Shown: positions 36,053 through 45,336 of the stretch, piece after piece
Layout: the number at the start of each line of letters is the position of its first letter
Position numbering within the stretch: position 1 is the first letter of the stretch
From: Ensifer adhaerens
Lineage (GTDB): Bacteria; Pseudomonadota; Alphaproteobacteria; Rhizobiales; Rhizobiaceae
Direction: 5' to 3'
DNA: 64,000 bases
Assembly (NCBI RefSeq): GCF_020035535.1
Contig: NZ_CP083350.1
Span: 1,436,501 to 1,500,500, forward strand
Made by a program: the position numbers and the translations under genes
The notes under the pieces: model-generated
The model's database searches: none
Told to the model about the DNA's origin: nothing
Seen by the model: only the letters and a program-made list of their open reading frames with translations

Positions 36053-36170
36053 AATAATTGATTACCTTCCCATGACGGCGCTCACAGGACAGTGACGAGA
36101 CGACGTTCATGCAATTCACAGAATGCAATTGAAAGCTGACGGTGTCGGATCAGCCGACGCAGGAGGACAA

Positions 36171-37280
36171 ATGGCCAGAACCAAACTTTTTTCACCGCTA
36201 ACACTAGGGTCGCTCGAGCTGCAAAACCGTATTGTCGTCGCACCAATGTGCCAGTACTCGGCCGTGGATGGAGAGATGAACGACTGGCACCTCATGCACT
36301 TGGGCAATCTTGCACTTTCCGGGGCTGCAGTGGTGACAATCGAAGCCACTGCCGTATCTCCCGAAGGTCGCATCTCATACGGCGATGTCGGCCTTTACTC
36401 AGATGACGCGCAGCGAGCGATGGATCGGGTTTTGTCCGGAATTCGCAGGTGGTCGGAAACGCCGATTGCCATACAGCTAGGACATGCTGGGCGGAAGGCT
36501 TCCTCCGAGGTCCCATGGAAAGGAGGGGAGCAAATTGCCGAGGATCAAGAAGGTGGATGGCAGACTGTGGCTCCCAGTCCGGTACCGCTTCGAGCTCAGT
36601 ACGCCCTTCCGCGAGAACTCGACCGATCGGATCTTTTGGGCATACGCGCGGCGTTCGGTGATTCCGCCAAGCGTGCGGCTGCTCTTGGCCTTGACGCTAT
36701 ACAGATTCACGGCGCTCACGGCTATCTGCTACATCAGTTTCTGTCGCCACTTTCAAATCACCGCAGTGACGCGTACGGCGGCTCCCTGGAAAACCGGATG
36801 CGATTTCCTTTGGAGGTATTTGAAACGGTACGCGAAGCATTTCCGGCTAATCGTCCAGTCACAATGCGGATCTCGGCGACTGATTGGGCAGCAGGTGGCT
36901 GGGATGTCGAACAATCGATCGCGTTCAGTAAGGCACTCGAAGCGCGCGGATGCTCAGCTATCCACGTTTCCACGGGTGGGCTAGTTGATCATCAGCAGAT
37001 TGCAATAGGACCGAGTTACCAGGTCCCCTTCGCACGCGCTATCAAATCGGAAATAGACATACCTGTAGTAGCTGTAGGGCTCATCACGGAATTCGAGCAG
37101 GCGGAGGCAATACTGAGCACGGGCGATGCCGACCTCATCGCGCTCGCTCGTGCAATCCTTTACGATCCCCGCTGGCCGTGGCACGCGGCCGCGCATTTTG
37201 GCGAGAAAATCCGTGCTCCGGGCCAATATCTGCGATCCCAGCCCCGGCAGTATCGCGATCTGTTCGAGCCCGTTGCGTAG
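36171..37280 (+). CDS. Old Yellow Enzyme family NADH:flavin oxidoreductase (YqjM-like)
   Basis: A 369-residue FMN enzyme of the Old Yellow Enzyme family, closest in motifs to the YqjM/thermophilic-like class: VVAPMCQYSA with Cys27, QLGHAGRKA, QIHGAHGYLLHQFLSPLSN, RSDAYGGSLENRMRF, and ARAILYDPRWPWHAA near the end. ATG 36171 has AGGAGG upstream at good spacing. Such enzymes reduce activated alkenes, nitro compounds or enones with NAD(P)H. A promoter with an operator-like palindrome lies upstream; no regulator gene is adjacent. The hairpin after the stop at 37284 could end transcription. Confidence 0.92.
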   Translation: MARTKLFSPLTLGSLELQNRIVVAPMCQYSAVDGEMNDWHLMHLGNLALSGAAVVTIEATAVSPEGRISYGDVGLYSDDAQRAMDRVLSGIRRWSETPIAIQLGHAGRKASSEVPWKGGEQIAEDQEGGWQTVAPSPVPLRAQYALPRELDRSDLLGIRAAFGDSAKRAAALGLDAIQIHGAHGYLLHQFLSPLSNHRSDAYGGSLENRMRFPLEVFETVREAFPANRPVTMRISATDWAAGGWDVEQSIAFSKALEARGCSAIHVSTGGLVDHQQIAIGPSYQVPFARAIKSEIDIPVVAVGLITEFEQAEAILSTGDADLIALARAILYDPRWPWHAAAHFGEKIRAPGQYLRSQPRQYRDLFEPVA

Positions 37281-37747
37281 ACTGTTGCCGAGCGGGCAAC
37301 GTGATCCGAGCTACGGACTCCCGCAGAACGTTTTCGGCCTACATGCTTGAATTCCTGACTTGTCAGTTTCGTCGCAGGGGCGAAAGCTCTGGAGCTCGGC
37401 TACAGTTGTTATCGACGCGACAAGGTTTTCGCCCTCCCCAAAAAGCGAGCGTATCATCAACAGGGCATCTTCGCCGTGCGGCCTATCCTGCCCTATCGCC
37501 GGCGGATAATCTCAATTCGGCCTCGCCGCATCACTCGAGACCTCGGCCGGGTTTAGTCACTAGTCTTGATCAAACAATGCGCAGTTCATCCTGTCTTCGT
37601 TGATTGCAGGCTTGATGGTGGGCGTAGGTGCTTGTGGTGGCTGTCGCTATCGTGCCGACGCCGGTAAGCGCTAACACCAATGCGTCAGGTCGCTCTATGC
37701 ATTTCGGCCTGGCTAAATCGTACAGCCAAAAATGAAGGGGATTTCAC
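37281..37747. other. Intergenic region with a post-stop hairpin
   Basis: About 465 bp. A hairpin GTTGCC-N5-GGCAAC at 37284-37300 lies 4 bp after the OYE stop codon and may terminate transcription. No gene was found. Confidence 0.4.
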
Positions 37748-38257
37748 GTGTCACTGATTGAGCCAGACCCGCGCCAATTGGAAATGACGGTCCTAATGAC
37801 GCCAGACATGGCAAATTTCAGCGGTAAGGTGCACGGAGGAGCGCTTCTAAATCTCCTTGACCGCGTCGCCTTTGCCTGCGCCTCACGCTATTCAAAGCAG
37901 TACGCGGTCACGCTTTCTGTTGATCAAGTCATGTTCAAAGAGTCGATCAACGTTGGTGAACTGGTAACGTTTCGAGCGTCGGTCAATCATACAGGACGAA
38001 CTTCCATGGAGGTTGGTATACGTGTCGAAGCCGAAAATATCAGAACCGGCCATCGGCGACACACCAATTCCTGTTATTTCACGATGGTGGCGGTCGACGG
38101 TGTGGGACTCCCTGTTTCTGTCCCTTCGTTCCAGCCAACCGGCGAGCTTGCCATCAAGCGATACAATGCCGCAGCCCTTCGGAGGACATTGCGCCGTGAA
38201 TTCGCGGAACGGCTGGAGTCGGTTGCCTCGACCGGCCGTGACACGACCATCCCCTGA
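37748..38257 (+). CDS. Hotdog-fold acyl-CoA thioesterase (YciA/BACH-like)
   Basis: A 169-residue hotdog-fold protein of the YciA/cytosolic acyl-CoA hydrolase type. The signature is NFSGKVHGGALLNLLDRVAFACASRYS near the N-terminus, followed by SVDQVMFKESINVGELVTFRASVNHTGRTSMEVGIRV. It hydrolyses acyl-CoA to free acid and CoA in the cytosol. Start is GTG 37748 with AAGGGG upstream. A single-gene unit with no obvious partner. Confidence 0.88.
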   Translation: MSLIEPDPRQLEMTVLMTPDMANFSGKVHGGALLNLLDRVAFACASRYSKQYAVTLSVDQVMFKESINVGELVTFRASVNHTGRTSMEVGIRVEAENIRTGHRRHTNSCYFTMVAVDGVGLPVSVPSFQPTGELAIKRYNAAALRRTLRREFAERLESVASTGRDTTIP

Positions 38258-38716
38258 CCGTTCCAATGCAGGCAAGCACCGTTGACAGGAGTCACCTGAG
38301 CTTAATAATTAGCAGTTGATAATTATTATGCGTGATTGAAGCAAGAATTCCACTTGCTTCGAAACGATGCCCGGGAACAAATGCTCCTTGTGCTAAAACA
38401 ATTCTTTTGCGGCAATGCAACGATGAGCGTCACGGAAGAAGTTTCCATTGTAGCTCTGATGGCGTTTAAGACCTTTCACTGAAAAGACGGTTGTGGCGGG
38501 GGCGTGACCGTGCGTGGGGTGGTGGAGTCGTCCGGGCGCGGATGATTTCCGGCCAACGTCCTCACGTATCATTTTTTGCGCGTTGCCTGATATGGCGAGG
38601 AGATCGTACAAAGCGGCTAGCGCATTGCCGTACTGCACCGCACGAGCAGGTCGTCGGGGATGAGACTTTTGCTCCCGACGAGCGTGCGAGACCCGGACGC
38701 CTGAAGGCGGACCGCC
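38258..38716. other. Intergenic region, no gene recognised
   Basis: About 460 bp upstream of the pntB remnant. Open frames here are not supported by start sites or homology. Confidence 0.4.
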
Positions 38717-38854
38717 AAACAGGTGTTCGTCTCCAAGCGTGGCCAGGGAACCGGCTACTCCGGCATCGAGAACCCGCTGTTCTACAAGGACAACACCCGC
38801 ATCTTCTACGGCGACGCCAAGAAATCGGGCGCGCTGCTGCCTATGATAGCTTGA
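38717..38854 (+). pseudogene. Fragment of pntB (NAD(P) transhydrogenase subunit beta, C-terminus)
   Basis: About 45 codons reading [16 protein letters not shown], then [20 protein letters not shown] up to a stop codon. This is the conserved C-terminal end of PntB (NADP-binding domain). No other pntB or pntA sequence is present, so it is a small relic, probably left by recombination. Confidence 0.75.
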
Positions 38855-39214
38855 GCGCTTGTGTTGCGGGATCAAGAGGCTTGCTGATGAGCGAAACTTT
38901 CGAACTGGCGGTCAACTAACTCCCGGAGTTATTTGGCGGCAGCGATAGAACGCGTTAGGTATCTCGTCGGTCCATTGTTGCTACGGCCAAGCGCCGAGCT
39001 TCCGCGGCCGCCAATTGCGGCGACGAGGAATGCGCATTGACGCCGGACCGCTGTCGCGGCAGGATGCAGCTGGCCTGACGCGTAGGCCGGTGTGCCCATC
39101 ACGCGAAGCCGAGGCAATGCGTATTTTGTGATCAAGACTGACACCGTTCCTTCGGACGGGTCCGGTCGGCAGTGGGCACCCGGTTGGATTCGCTACAACA
39201 AGGAATGGATCGTC
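38855..39214. other. Intergenic region after the pntB relic
   Basis: About 360 bp; nothing beyond short random frames. The ribosome-binding site for the next gene (AAGGA) is at the right end. Confidence 0.4.
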
Positions 39215-39976
39215 ATGGCCACTGATACTCTCACGACCCTAAAATCCCTCGCCAAGAAACTCGCTCGGTTGCGGTGCCTCCAGCATATTGATGCTTTGGA
39301 ATTGGTTGCCCGTGAAGTGGGCAAAGCTAACTGGCGCGGACTCGCCGAAGCCTACAAACAGGGCTGGCGGCCTGATCCCAGGCAAATAGAGCAACTGCAA
39401 AACTTACTTTCAGTCATTGTGGGCACCTCCGGCGCTGATCAAACCGAAGAGCTAAGCGCGTTCGATGACCGGCTGGTCTTCACACATTGGCTTCCCGTAG
39501 GCGTAAAGCCCATGGAAGCCGATGAACTTCATGGCGAACTTGATGGTCATAAATTCTACCTGGTCGGCGACGAGTTCAGCGTTGCCTTTGGTTCGCAAGG
39601 TTGGGAGATCCTCCTTGACCAGCCGCCTTCAGCAAAGCCGGAGCTTCGGCGGCTGGAAGGGCGCGTCAAGTCTGTTGCAGTACTTGATCCCGCGTTCATT
39701 GAGTGTGCCACCCAACTTCTGACGATCCGTGCACGCAGAATGCACATGGAGGTGGCCTCGGACTGGCCGCGGCGCTCGACTATGCCCGACAAGCAAGGTC
39801 GAGCGCGTCACCCCCTCGATCGGGGCTTGGCTGACAAATGGTACTGCTTGCATTGTGACGGCGTACATGATGGCCGCACGATGGCAATGAATCTCTGGCA
39901 TTGCACAGGCTGCGGAGCAACGCCCATCGACATCTTCCTGGAACCATTCTGGAGCGGGGTAAAGCAACCCGTGTAA
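39215..39976 (+). CDS. Zinc-ribbon hypothetical protein (253 aa)
   Basis: A 253-residue protein. The N-terminal helical part (LKSLAKKLARLRCLQHIDALELVARE ending GKANWRGLAEA in pieces) recalls a short domain found on many plasmid-encoded proteins. The middle is a beta-rich region, and the C-terminus carries a zinc ribbon: WYCLHCDGVHDG and LWHCTGCG, four cysteines. ATG 39215 has AAGGA upstream. No enzymatic motif was recognised; it may be a nucleic-acid-binding protein. Confidence 0.6.
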   Translation: MATDTLTTLKSLAKKLARLRCLQHIDALELVAREVGKANWRGLAEAYKQGWRPDPRQIEQLQNLLSVIVGTSGADQTEELSAFDDRLVFTHWLPVGVKPMEADELHGELDGHKFYLVGDEFSVAFGSQGWEILLDQPPSAKPELRRLEGRVKSVAVLDPAFIECATQLLTIRARRMHMEVASDWPRRSTMPDKQGRARHPLDRGLADKWYCLHCDGVHDGRTMAMNLWHCTGCGATPIDIFLEPFWSGVKQPV

Positions 39977-40293
39977 CGGTAGGTTACATGTGTAAAGAAG
40001 GCCGCGTTGCATAGCGGCGCGGCCCTATCCGAAAAATATCCCCTTCTTTGCCTTCAGCGAACGGTTTGGCCAAGTTGCTGCCAGGGGTCTGGCGATTGGG
40101 CGGACCGGCGACCGTTCGTCTGAAGGCTCCAAAATGCGGAAGCACGCTTTGTACGACAAGAGGGTAGTTTCCCCCTCCGGTTGTCGCCTTCCCATTAACC
40201 CATCATCGCCAAAAAATGACCCATCAGCACGACGCTGGCATTTCGGCTCATGATGACGCCGCCTCCACAATCTTTCATATTCGGCGACATTTC
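39977..40293. other. Intergenic region upstream of the flagellin gene
   Basis: About 315 bp. A hairpin GGCCGCG ... CGCGGCC at 40000-40024 may terminate the zinc-ribbon gene. I could not identify a clear flagellar-type promoter. Confidence 0.4.
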
Positions 40294-41355
40294 ATGACGA
40301 GCATACATACAAACCACGGCGCAATGGCTGCCCTCGCGACTCTCCGGTCGATCAGCGGTAGTCTCGACAGAACACAGCAGCAGATTTCTTCCGGTATGCG
40401 CGTAGCGACGGCTGCAGATAATGCCGCTTACTGGTCGATTGCCACCACGATGAGGTCCGATAGGGCCGCCATGAGCGCCGTTGCCGATAGCATCGGTCTT
40501 GGAAGCGCAATTCTTGATGTCACGTACGCAGGTATGGACAACATCAGGGAAGAGATGACTACCATCCGTAACCTGATTATCACGGCTAAAGCCCTGCCAT
40601 TGGCCAAAACTGACGGATTTTCCAATTGGACCGACTTCCAGCCCGACGCGGTCTACGACAATACTCAGGTAGCCAAAGTCGATGCCGAAATTTACCAGCA
40701 CTGGAAGCAGATCAATTCGATTGTCGAGTCTGCGAGCTTCTCTGGCGTCAATCTGCTAAAAAATGAAAAAAGCGAGCCAGTCCTTCCGGGGGCGAAGACA
40801 GATTTCACGATTGGCTATGCCAATGGTCAAATCCAGACCCTGTCGTTAAATGCCAAAGACGTTGTAATGGTTAACTACAACCGGACGAACGACAACATGT
40901 GGAATCACGTTGGTGCGGAAAACATAGGGTACCTCGATGGTTTCCTTTGGAGTGCCAATATTATCTTTCCTCTGACCTACGTCGATGCGGGAGGGGAAGT
41001 GAAGAGGAATGAAAATATCTATACCTTGCGCAATTCTGAGGTCAGGATAGCTTTTGAAAACTTGGACCGCGACTATTATTACGGGCACCTGATCGGCCAA
41101 ATGGACGAGCGAATCCAAGCTGTTACGGACGGCATGTCCGTTGTCGGAGCGGCTCAGAAGAGGATGGCGCTTCAGGATGCTTTCAATAAAGGTTTGATGG
41201 ATACCCTAGCGAAAGGGATAGGACGTCTTGTCGATGCCGACATGAATGAGGTATCGATTAGGCTGAAGGCCCTGGAGACGCAGCAACAGTTGTCGGTTCA
41301 GGCCCTGAATCTCGCGAACAACGCGCCGCAGACGATCCTGTCTTTATTCCGCTAG
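40294..41355 (+). CDS. Orphan flagellin
   Basis: A 353-residue flagellin. The N-terminal D0/D1 region (MTSIHTNHGAMAALATLRSI and GSLDRTQQQISSGMRVATAADNAAYWS in sequence) and the C-terminal coiled-coil (LKALETQQQLSVQALNLANN) are well preserved and of rhizobial type. The middle (about 110-270) is unlike common flagellins, with Asn/Tyr-rich stretches. Start ATG 40294 lacks a clear ribosome-binding site; an upstream in-frame start at 40216 is possible. There are no flagellar genes nearby, so it would be exported and polymerised only with a chromosomal flagellar apparatus. Rhizobia are known to carry extra flagellin genes, some plasmid-borne. Confidence 0.88.
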   Translation: MTSIHTNHGAMAALATLRSISGSLDRTQQQISSGMRVATAADNAAYWSIATTMRSDRAAMSAVADSIGLGSAILDVTYAGMDNIREEMTTIRNLIITAKALPLAKTDGFSNWTDFQPDAVYDNTQVAKVDAEIYQHWKQINSIVESASFSGVNLLKNEKSEPVLPGAKTDFTIGYANGQIQTLSLNAKDVVMVNYNRTNDNMWNHVGAENIGYLDGFLWSANIIFPLTYVDAGGEVKRNENIYTLRNSEVRIAFENLDRDYYYGHLIGQMDERIQAVTDGMSVVGAAQKRMALQDAFNKGLMDTLAKGIGRLVDADMNEVSIRLKALETQQQLSVQALNLANNAPQTILSLFR

Positions 41356-41383
41356 GGGCAAGGGCCAGTAGTGTGACCCCGGA

Positions 41384-41947
41384 TTACGATCCGCGGACAT
41401 TCTGAGCGAGATATCGCCGGATGGTGCGAGGATGAACAGCAAAGCGTTTGGCTAGTTCCCCTGGGACTTCCAATCCCGCGGCCACAATTTCTTTGATTTC
41501 AGCGCGTTGCTCCTCGGTAAGAGAAGGACGTCGACCCAAGCGTTGACCCTTTTCCCGGGCAGCCGCGAGCCCAGCGCGAGTGCGCTCTTGGATCAATGAC
41601 TTCTCGAATTCGGCGAATGCTCCCAAGACGTGCATGATAAGGAGACCTGTCGGCGAAGAGGTATCCAATGCCTCAGTCAACGATGAGAATCGAACGCCAC
41701 GGACACTCAGCCGATTAATGAGGCTCACCATGTGAACCAGTGACCGCCCAATGCGATCCATCTTCCACACCACGAGCGTATCACCGCGCTTGGCCATGCG
41801 GAGTGCAGCAGAAAGGCCGGGACGGTTGCGTTGAGTTCCTGAAACATGATCGTGGAACACCCGTTCGCAACCAGCCGCTTTCAACGCGCTTATTTGAAGA
41901 TCGAGGTGCTGATCGAGAGTTGACACTCGGGCGTATCCGATTTTCAT
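41384..41947 (-). CDS. Serine recombinase (resolvase/invertase family)
   Basis: A 187-residue small serine recombinase: MKIGYARVSTLDQ with the catalytic Ser9, WKMDRIGRSLVHMV, the E-helix FAEFEKSLIQERTRAGL, and a C-terminal HTH ELAKRFAVHPRTIRRYLA. ATG 41947 has AAGGAATTC upstream; a longer start at 41986 is not needed. It makes double-strand breaks via a phosphoserine link, as in Tn3 resolvases and DNA invertases. It is encoded convergently with the orphan flagellin, only 28 bp away. No transposase gene is adjacent, so it may be a solitary resolvase left from a transposon, or an invertase. Confidence 0.92.
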   Translation of the reverse strand: MKIGYARVSTLDQHLDLQISALKAAGCERVFHDHVSGTQRNRPGLSAALRMAKRGDTLVVWKMDRIGRSLVHMVSLINRLSVRGVRFSSLTEALDTSSPTGLLIMHVLGAFAEFEKSLIQERTRAGLAAAREKGQRLGRRPSLTEEQRAEIKEIVAAGLEVPGELAKRFAVHPRTIRRYLAQNVRGS

Positions 41948-42068
41948 CTGAATTCCTTGCAAACGTCCGCCGTTGACAAAAACCACCGTATCCGCCGCTC
42001 GGCTGCAGGCTGATCATGAAACAAGCGTGGCAAGGAAATTTGCTTTCGACAAAGGTAATGCCTTGCGA

Positions 42069-42737
42069 ATGACAAAAACGGTCGTTTTCGCCGAGAAAGT
42101 CATTCTCGTGAGGGAGCGGAAACGGTCAAGCTTTCAAAAGCTGCTCGATGCGTGGATTGTCGATGGAGGAACGACCGCGCAGAGCGTCTTCAACGCGGTA
42201 ACACAATATCGTCCCGACAATTCCTTGGTATGCGTACTCCGAAATGACTCCGATCTGGAGATAGTCGGCCCCTATAAGGTCAACAGCAACTTCGGATTTC
42301 CGGGCAAGGAATTCATGCAACAAGAGCTGATACCGGCCTGTCGAGATGCGCAACGGCAGCAACGGCCTACGGCGGCGAGGCGGTTGCTCGTTGCAGACGG
42401 ATTACAGATTGCATCGGAATGGCTTCTATTGCCGCACAGGACGCAGCAAACCGCTGGTTGGTGCGTTGGCTATGTCGAGATAGGTTTCCTGCTACCCTTA
42501 GCCAATTCCATTCCACCCGTTGATAACGTTGATCGCAACTTGCTACAGATGCTGCTGGAAGGGCATGCCACAAAGGAAATCGCCCATCGAGTGGGAATGT
42601 CGCATCGAACGGTCGAACATCGCTTTGAAAAGCTGAAAGCTAGTATGGGCGCCTACAACCTGCCTCATCTTGTTGCGTTATCTATTGCAAGCGAGTTGTC
42701 GGGCCTACCGGTTGCTCGGTTAGCACAGGACCTCTGA
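42069..42737 (+). CDS. LuxR-type HTH transcriptional regulator
   Basis: A 222-residue protein with an N-terminal sensor-like domain and a C-terminal LuxR HTH (NLLQMLLEGHATKEIAHRV, GMSHRTVEHRFEKLKASMGA). Asp and Arg residues typical of LuxR recognition helices are present. I chose ATG 42069; an in-frame TTG at 41973 would overlap the resolvase promoter region. It is divergent from the resolvase and may control the orphan flagellin or neighbouring genes, but no operator is evident. Confidence 0.75.
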   Translation: MTKTVVFAEKVILVRERKRSSFQKLLDAWIVDGGTTAQSVFNAVTQYRPDNSLVCVLRNDSDLEIVGPYKVNSNFGFPGKEFMQQELIPACRDAQRQQRPTAARRLLVADGLQIASEWLLLPHRTQQTAGWCVGYVEIGFLLPLANSIPPVDNVDRNLLQMLLEGHATKEIAHRVGMSHRTVEHRFEKLKASMGAYNLPHLVALSIASELSGLPVARLAQDL

Positions 42738-42960
42738 AAGTAGCCAATGCATCGAAAATCTTCTGGGTGTCCTGTGAACACGCGATCACATCCCAGGAAG
42801 TGGTGCGGCAAGAAGGCGGCCATCCGTAGCGAGGCGGTAGCGTCGTAGACAGCGCCGGACCCATACCAGGGTGGCGCGGGTATGAGCCTCCTCCGCGGGC
42901 CTGATGATATTGGTTAGCCGAGGTTCCGACACGGAATGGGCCGGTAAACGGGAGGCTCGA

Positions 42961-44001
42961 TTACGATGGTGCTGCGGTACTCTCCCTGACAACGAGATCT
43001 GCAGTCAGCGTCCGGGCTTCTGGCGCCTCCTTGCCTTCCATGTGAGCGAGAAGCAGTCTGCAGGCGGCCGCTCCCCACTCCCTGCGTGGCACTCGGATCG
43101 TTGTCAAGGCCGGCGCAACTGCACTCGCAAAATTTACATCGTCGAAGCTGACCACTGAGACGTCTGAAGGGACATTGATGCCGCACGAGCGCAATTCCTG
43201 GATGGCTCCAAGAGCCATTTCGTCACTATGGATAAAGAGTGCACTAGGTGGCGTATGCAGGCCGAATAGTTTTCTCGCTGCGGCGCGGCCTGATGCAATC
43301 GTTAGATCTCCTGGCGCTTGGCACTCTTCGGCGTGTGAGATGCCCGCTTCGAGAAGTGTATCGACGAAGCCAGCGTGCTTTGCCTTACATTCTTCGTATT
43401 CCATTGGGCCGACGATCTGGCCGAAACGACGATGGCCAAGAGCGAGTAAGTGAAGCGCGGCTTGTCGGCCCGCGCCATAGTTGTCGATTCCCACTGTCGG
43501 GATTTCTACGCCAGCATCGCGGTTGCAAGATACAATGGGGAAACGCCCTGCAGATTCGCCCGCAAACAATTCGAGAACATTTTCAGGAAAGCGGCCGATA
43601 TGAGCTATGAGGCCATCGCACTTGCCCGATGTCAGCATGCTGAAGTAGTCGGCCTCTCTGAATGCGTCGCTTGCGGTGTCGGCAATGAGCACAAGGTAGT
43701 TGGCTAATCGTGCCGCTTCCTCAATACCTTTGAAGAATTCGGAATAGAACGGGTTTGCTATGTTCGGAACAAGGACCATGAGTGTGTGGGTGCGTCCCGT
43801 ACGGAAATCCACGGCCAAGCGATTGACCTGAAACCCAAGTTCATTGGCGGCGGTCAGCACCTTGGCCCGTGTATCAGGGCGTACGGTAGAGGGGTCCTTC
43901 AGCGCTCTTGATACGGAGGCGATCGACATCCCTGCCGCTTTTGCGACATCTCGGATGGTTGATCTTTTTGACGTCAATTCATTTTTCAGCATGCCCCACA
44001 T
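42961..44001 (-). CDS. LacI-family transcriptional regulator
   Basis: A 346-residue LacI-type repressor. The N-terminal HTH is TIRDVAKAAGMSIASVSRAL, followed by the hinge and a periplasmic-binding-protein-like sugar domain (LMVLVPNIANPFYSEFFKGI, SVVSFDDVNFAS). Two starts are possible: ATG 44001 or ATG 43992. It is divergent from the sugar-uptake operon at 44237-50603. Three operator-like sites lie in the shared intergenic region, so it most likely represses this operon and its own gene until sugar or a derivative binds, as ThuR does in the trehalose/sucrose locus of Sinorhizobium. Confidence 0.92.
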   Translation of the reverse strand: MWGMLKNELTSKRSTIRDVAKAAGMSIASVSRALKDPSTVRPDTRAKVLTAANELGFQVNRLAVDFRTGRTHTLMVLVPNIANPFYSEFFKGIEEAARLANYLVLIADTASDAFREADYFSMLTSGKCDGLIAHIGRFPENVLELFAGESAGRFPIVSCNRDAGVEIPTVGIDNYGAGRQAALHLLALGHRRFGQIVGPMEYEECKAKHAGFVDTLLEAGISHAEECQAPGDLTIASGRAAARKLFGLHTPPSALFIHSDEMALGAIQELRSCGINVPSDVSVVSFDDVNFASAVAPALTTIRVPRREWGAAACRLLLAHMEGKEAPEARTLTADLVVRESTAAPS

Positions 44002-44034
44002 TTAAGTCATATCGACCTCGCATGGAAGCAAAAA

Positions 44035-44089
44035 GAAACCGTTTACAATTGGACTGTAACCGTTTACAGCAATAGTGGAAACGGTTACA
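44035..44089. promoter_or_regulatory. Three-site LacI operator array
   Basis: Sites at 44035-44047 (GAAACCGTTTACA), 44055-44068 (TGTAACCGTTTACA) and 44076-44089 (TGGAAACGGTTACA) share the AACCGTTT/AAACGGTT core. Their centres are about 20-21 bp apart, two helical turns, so the repressor could bind cooperatively on one DNA face. Confidence 0.7.
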
Positions 44090-44236
44090 GCGGGCGGGTG
44101 ATCGGGAGGATCCTTGCTGCGCGTGAGCTTAGGAGTGAGCTCAAATCGCGATTCAAGAGCCGATCTAGGTGGCGTCGAACACGATCGACTTCATGGCAAT
44201 TCCTGAACCGTGAATTCAGCGGGAGGAGGGGAACTT

Positions 44237-45289
44237 ATGAGTAAGCCTGTCATAATTCTGGATCCTAGTTGGCGGCAGCTTTCTGAACTTTTCTCAGACC
44301 CAGATCTCCGTCGTCTTCATGATACGTACGATATTGTCTGGGGCAAGGACGAACCCATGCCGCCTGAATTATTCGCTGCGGCGTTGCCAACAGCGAATTT
44401 CATCATCTCAGCCGTTCCGCGACTTGATACGTTGGCTCTCGAGAGGGCTGGAAGACTGAGGGCGATTTTTGAGGTCGCGGGAGCATTTCCAGACTCAATC
44501 GATTATCATACTTGCTTTGGTCGCGGGATCGACGTCCTTTGTTGCGCGCCCGGCTTCCGTGCCTCTGTCGCTGAAATGGGCCTGACAATGGCGCTCAGTG
44601 GCGCGCGCGGTCTTGTCTCCGAGCATGAGGCCTTTCGGGCAGGGGGCGAGCACTGGCTGAGCGACAATACGGCTACCGACTTTACGCTCTATGGGGCAAA
44701 GATCGGGTTTCTTGGGTTTGGCTCAATTGCCCGAGAGATCGCAAGGCTTTGTCTGCCATTTCAGCCGGAGTTTCTCGCATACGATCCTTGGGTAAATCAT
44801 GAGGTCGCATTAGAGTCGGGAGTTCGCCTAGTTAGCTTCGATCAACTGATCCGGTCCGGTCGGCTTCTGTTCGTCACGGCCGCTCCGACTGTCGAAAATA
44901 GGGGGATTCTCGGGCGAGACGCAATTGCCGCTCTCCCAGATGGTACGTTGGTCGTCTTGATCAGTCGCGCTCATTTGGTCGACTTTGATGCGCTCTGTCT
45001 GGCAGCATCGAGTGGCCGCATACGAGCAGCTATTGATGTGTTCCCAGAAGAGCCACTGCGGCACGACCATGCGGTTAGGCAGAACCCGAACGTCATCCTC
45101 TCTCCACATCGCGCTGCGGCCGTTCAGGGAGGGCGCCAGCTAATCGGTCGAATGATCGTCGAGGACTTGGGAAGGATCGTGGCCGGTGGGCAACCGGTAG
45201 ACCTCCAGCGCGCTACCCCGGATCGAGTCGGCCTGCTCGCTGGGGTGCAATCTTCAAAACGTATCGAGGAAATGGCCGCGAAACGATGA
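44237..45289 (+). CDS. D-isomer 2-hydroxyacid dehydrogenase family protein
   Basis: A 350-residue NAD-dependent D-2-hydroxyacid dehydrogenase-like protein. The cofactor motif is KIGFLGFGSIAREIARL, with catalytic candidates Arg (SRAHLVD), Glu (VFPEEPL) and His (LSPHRAA). ATG 44237 has a very strong GGGAGGAGGGG ribosome-binding site. First gene of the LacI-regulated operon, 48 bp before the binding-protein gene. In the Sinorhizobium thu locus the oxidoreductase is ThuB, a GFO/IDH-type enzyme, so this protein could be a functional substitute acting on an oxidised sugar or sugar acid. Confidence 0.87.
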   Translation: MSKPVIILDPSWRQLSELFSDPDLRRLHDTYDIVWGKDEPMPPELFAAALPTANFIISAVPRLDTLALERAGRLRAIFEVAGAFPDSIDYHTCFGRGIDVLCCAPGFRASVAEMGLTMALSGARGLVSEHEAFRAGGEHWLSDNTATDFTLYGAKIGFLGFGSIAREIARLCLPFQPEFLAYDPWVNHEVALESGVRLVSFDQLIRSGRLLFVTAAPTVENRGILGRDAIAALPDGTLVVLISRAHLVDFDALCLAASSGRIRAAIDVFPEEPLRHDHAVRQNPNVILSPHRAAAVQGGRQLIGRMIVEDLGRIVAGGQPVDLQRATPDRVGLLAGVQSSKRIEEMAAKR

Positions 45290-45336
45290 CCGGCAAATCA
45301 CTTGCCGTGGAATTATCCAACAGTTGGGAGGAGTAG

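Noticed and set aside
38393..38875. A 160-codon minus-strand frame
   Set aside because: It overlaps the pntB relic in antisense and has no supporting motif.
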